A stretch of 7,038 nt of DNA from Candidatus Parvarchaeota archaeon (lineage in GTDB: Archaea; Nanobdellota; Nanobdellia; Parvarchaeales; Parvarchaeaceae), in contig JASHWD010000046.1 in NCBI GenBank assembly GCA_030044235.1, forward strand, positions 1 to 7,038, in the 5' to 3' direction. Position 1 is the stretch's first letter. Each line of letters starts with the position of its first letter. Of this stretch, positions 5,428-7,038 are shown piece by piece. The notes beneath the pieces are model-generated. The model was not told where the DNA came from. It saw only the letters and a program-made list of their open reading frames with translations, and ran no database searches. A program made the position numbers and the translations under genes.

Positions 5428-6058
5428 AGCCTACAGGGAAGGCTTTGAAAACGGAGAAAGGATAGCAAAATTTGCGAGGACCGCTTCTAAAAAGCTTGGC
5501 ATAAGAATAATAATTGCGCCGCCGTTTACACTGCTAAAAGAATTATCAAAGATTTGCGAAACTGTCGCTCAAGGCATCGACCAAATAGACCCGGGTGCTT
5601 TTACGGGACATATAAGCTGGTACGAAATAAAAAACTCTGGCGCTTTGGGGTCAATAATAAACCATTCCGAAAACAAATTAAGTTTAGACCAAATAAAAGA
5701 GTCTATAGAAATATGCAAAAAAAATAGTCTTCTATCTTTTGTGTGCGCCAGCAATATAGCTGAAGCCAGGGAAATAATGCAATTCAAGCCGTACGCAATA
5801 GCTTATGAGCCTCCGGAATTAATAGGCGGAGACATCTCTGTTTCTAAAGCTAAACCTAAAGTCGTAAAAGACTTCATAGAACTTATAAGGAAAGGCTCAG
5901 AAGCCTTACCACTAATAGGCGCAGGTATAAAAACGGCCGAAGACGTAAAGAAAGGCGTGGAACTTGGAAGCGAGGGCGTATTAGTTGCTTCTGGTGTTAT
6001 AAAAGCCGAAGACTACGAAAAAACTATTTTGGAGCTTGGGAAGCCACTTTCCGGATAA
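5396..6058 (+). CDS. tpiA: Triosephosphate isomerase, archaeal type
   Basis: The 220-residue protein is the short, archaeal form of triosephosphate isomerase, which interconverts dihydroxyacetone phosphate and glyceraldehyde 3-phosphate. The catalytic residues are visible: Asn9 and Lys11 in INYKAY, His90 in GSIINHSE, and Glu138 in AIAYEPPELIGGD. The substrate-phosphate motifs ISVSKAKP, IGAGIKTAEDVKKG and GVLVASGVIKAEDYEK complete a full barrel. The related archaeal consensus NFKTY reads NYKAY here. The start lies inside the ROK gene: ATG 5396 gives a 32-nt overlap, while ATG 5402 is two codons later and equally possible. A GAGGATG stretch at 5378-5384 is a weak ribosome binding candidate. It closes the sugar operon and its stop lies one base from the stop of the convergent gene. 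Confidence 0.95.
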   Translation: MIMRNFIINYKAYREGFENGERIAKFARTASKKLGIRIIIAPPFTLLKELSKICETVAQGIDQIDPGAFTGHISWYEIKNSGALGSIINHSENKLSLDQIKESIEICKKNSLLSFVCASNIAEAREIMQFKPYAIAYEPPELIGGDISVSKAKPKVVKDFIELIRKGSEALPLIGAGIKTAEDVKKGVELGSEGVLVASGVIKAEDYEKTILELGKPLSG

Positions 6059-6059
6059 A

Positions 6060-7038
6060 TCATCTATAGAATCTAGAACAATCTAGAGATAATTTTCCTT
6101 TATTTGTTTTGACCTCTAGATTCTTCGGCAAGCCTTCCTGGATAGATGACTTGTTATCGTTCACAAACTGTGAGAACGTCCTTTGTTTTCCATAGCCGCT
6201 AAAACGACTAAGATTATTCATTGATCTATTTGCTTGACTGAGAGCAGTTTCAAGGCTTTTTTCTACGTCGCAAACTATATTTGATGGGACAGAATACTCA
6301 TTTTTTATTATGCCTTCTAGATCCGCAAAATATACTTTTCCATCTCTGCCTATAACGCCGTCTTTATCTACGTCTACCAAGTGGTATTCCAATACGGAAT
6401 AATTCCCCTCTTTTGTTCTCCGTGCTGAACGTGCCGGCAAGGAACATATTTCAGATATAGTCTTCGTAAGATTATGAGCGAATTCGCTTGATTTTATTTC
6501 TGGTCTTTCCGCACCGTATTCTATTGCACGAGAAAGTGAGGCCATACCTGTGTCGCCTACAATCCTTATATTGGAGGGCATCAAACGTAATTCCTGAGAG
6601 ACCTTTGGAACCATTTTTGTCTTAGGATCCGCGGTTATCAAAAATCTGCTTTGTATCTGTGAAACCATAATGACCGGACAGATATACATTCCTAAAGAAT
6701 TGCTGAATACCCCGTCTGATAATTCTAAAGCATCTTTTGACCAATCCGCTCTTTGGCCACCCCACGGTCTATCAAAGTCATCCGGTATATTTGTTAAGAT
6801 ATTGGCTTCGCGCCTCGCGATTATTTTCTTGAGGCGCCCATACTGTTTACCGCCATCGCCGAGGGAAGTATCCGTATAAATTTGAAGGAGCATATCGGTT
6901 GATCTATCGGTAACTGGAACTCCTGATCCCTTTATATTTAAAGAAAACTCTTGTCCACCGATAGAAAGTTTTTGATCCAATCTAGCTGACCTGCCACCCT
7001 CTCGATTGGCTGAAATCGTGTTATAATGCGTCTTTATT
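6060..7038 (-). CDS. Hypothetical protein of unknown function, 5' end probably outside window
   Basis: I do not recognise this protein. The frame ends at a TGA at 6062-6060 and stays open to the window edge; bases 6981-7037 add 19 sense codons with no stop and no ATG, GTG or TTG. The only upstream start inside the window is a TTG at 6980-6978 (306 residues), with no clear Shine-Dalgarno site, so the true start is probably beyond 7038. No signal peptide or membrane segment is evident. Residues, numbered from that TTG, include an Asp-rich DVDKDGVIGRDG loop (203-214) that resembles a calcium-binding EF-hand or dockerin loop, followed by KVYFADLEG (215-223). The rest is mixed polar sequence with scattered cysteines (C101, C179, C237, C301). 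Codon use looks like that of its neighbours, with slightly more G+C in places. It converges on the isomerase gene with one base between stops. Confidence 0.6.
   Translation of the reverse strand, partial: IKTHYNTISANREGGRSARLDQKLSIGGQEFSLNIKGSGVPVTDRSTDMLLQIYTDTSLGDGGKQYGRLKKIIARREANILTNIPDDFDRPWGGQRADWSKDALELSDGVFSNSLGMYICPVIMVSQIQSRFLITADPKTKMVPKVSQELRLMPSNIRIVGDTGMASLSRAIEYGAERPEIKSSEFAHNLTKTISEICSLPARSARRTKEGNYSVLEYHLVDVDKDGVIGRDGKVYFADLEGIIKNEYSVPSNIVCDVEKSLETALSQANRSMNNLSRFSGYGKQRTFSQFVNDNKSSIQEGLPKNLEVKTNKGKLSLDCSRFYR
6068..6124. repeat. Inverted repeat with TCTAGA cluster at convergent gene ends
   Basis: AGAATCTAGA at 6068-6077 is the exact reverse complement of TCTAGATTCT at 6115-6124, separated by 37 nt. 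A third TCTAGA lies between the arms at 6082-6087, and the near-palindrome TCTATAGA is just outside at 6063-6070. The element covers the last codons of the minus-strand gene and the trailer of the isomerase transcript. It may contribute to transcript ends, but coding constraint could also explain part of it. Confidence 0.5.
6093..6110 (+). terminator. T-rich tract, probable terminator of the sugar operon
   Basis: The plus strand reads TTTTCCTTTATTTGTTTT from 35 nt after the triosephosphate isomerase stop. Archaeal RNA polymerase commonly stops at such U-rich tracts without a hairpin. The tract lies inside the 3' coding part of the convergent minus-strand gene, so the plus transcript would overlap it antisense. 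A 10-bp inverted repeat brackets the tract. Confidence 0.45.

Overview
The window is archaeal chromosome: AT-rich, gene-dense, and free of any visible mobile element, CRISPR array, rRNA or tRNA. The archaeal call rests on Sec61-beta, an Hjc-type resolvase, ribosomal protein eL43, RNA polymerase subunit Rpo12, the KEOPS subunit Pcc1, prefoldin beta, an archaeal-type class I aldolase and the short archaeal form of triosephosphate isomerase. TATA-like boxes about 25 nt before some start codons, mostly weak Shine-Dalgarno sites, small proteins and overlapping genes fit a compact-genome archaeon, possibly of the DPANN group. That lineage guess is inference; no marker here fixes it.

Layout: (1) 1-386, plus strand: the 3' end of a nitroreductase-family gene, then a 54-residue Sec61-beta. 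(2) 387-516: a convergent intergenic gap with a strong hairpin. (3) 1792-517, minus strand: a two-gene unit coding for an exported, membrane-anchored protein with a cytoplasmic winged-helix domain, followed one base later by an Hjc-like nuclease with Gln in place of a catalytic Glu. (4) 1793-1920: a divergent promoter region. (5) 1921-2805, plus strand: the information-processing operon eL43 - Rpo12 - Pcc1 - prefoldin beta, with short gaps or overlaps. (6) 2885-6058, plus strand: a sugar-catabolic operon PfkB-family kinase - class I fructose-bisphosphate aldolase - ROK-family sugar kinase - triosephosphate isomerase. (7) 6060-7038, minus strand: a convergent gene of unknown function that stays open to the window edge.

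Taken together, the sugar operon would encode most of upper glycolysis: the ROK enzyme would phosphorylate glucose, the PfkB enzyme would make a fructose bisphosphate, the aldolase would split it, and the isomerase would equilibrate the two trioses. Only a phosphoglucose isomerase is missing from the set. The kinase substrates are inferred from context, not read from sequence.

Most of the window is ordinary housekeeping DNA. I do not see a clear undescribed system. The best leads are the membrane winged-helix protein paired with a variant resolvase, the ROK kinase that lacks the family zinc motif, the atypical PfkB phosphate-binding motif next to the aldolase, and the unidentified terminal gene.
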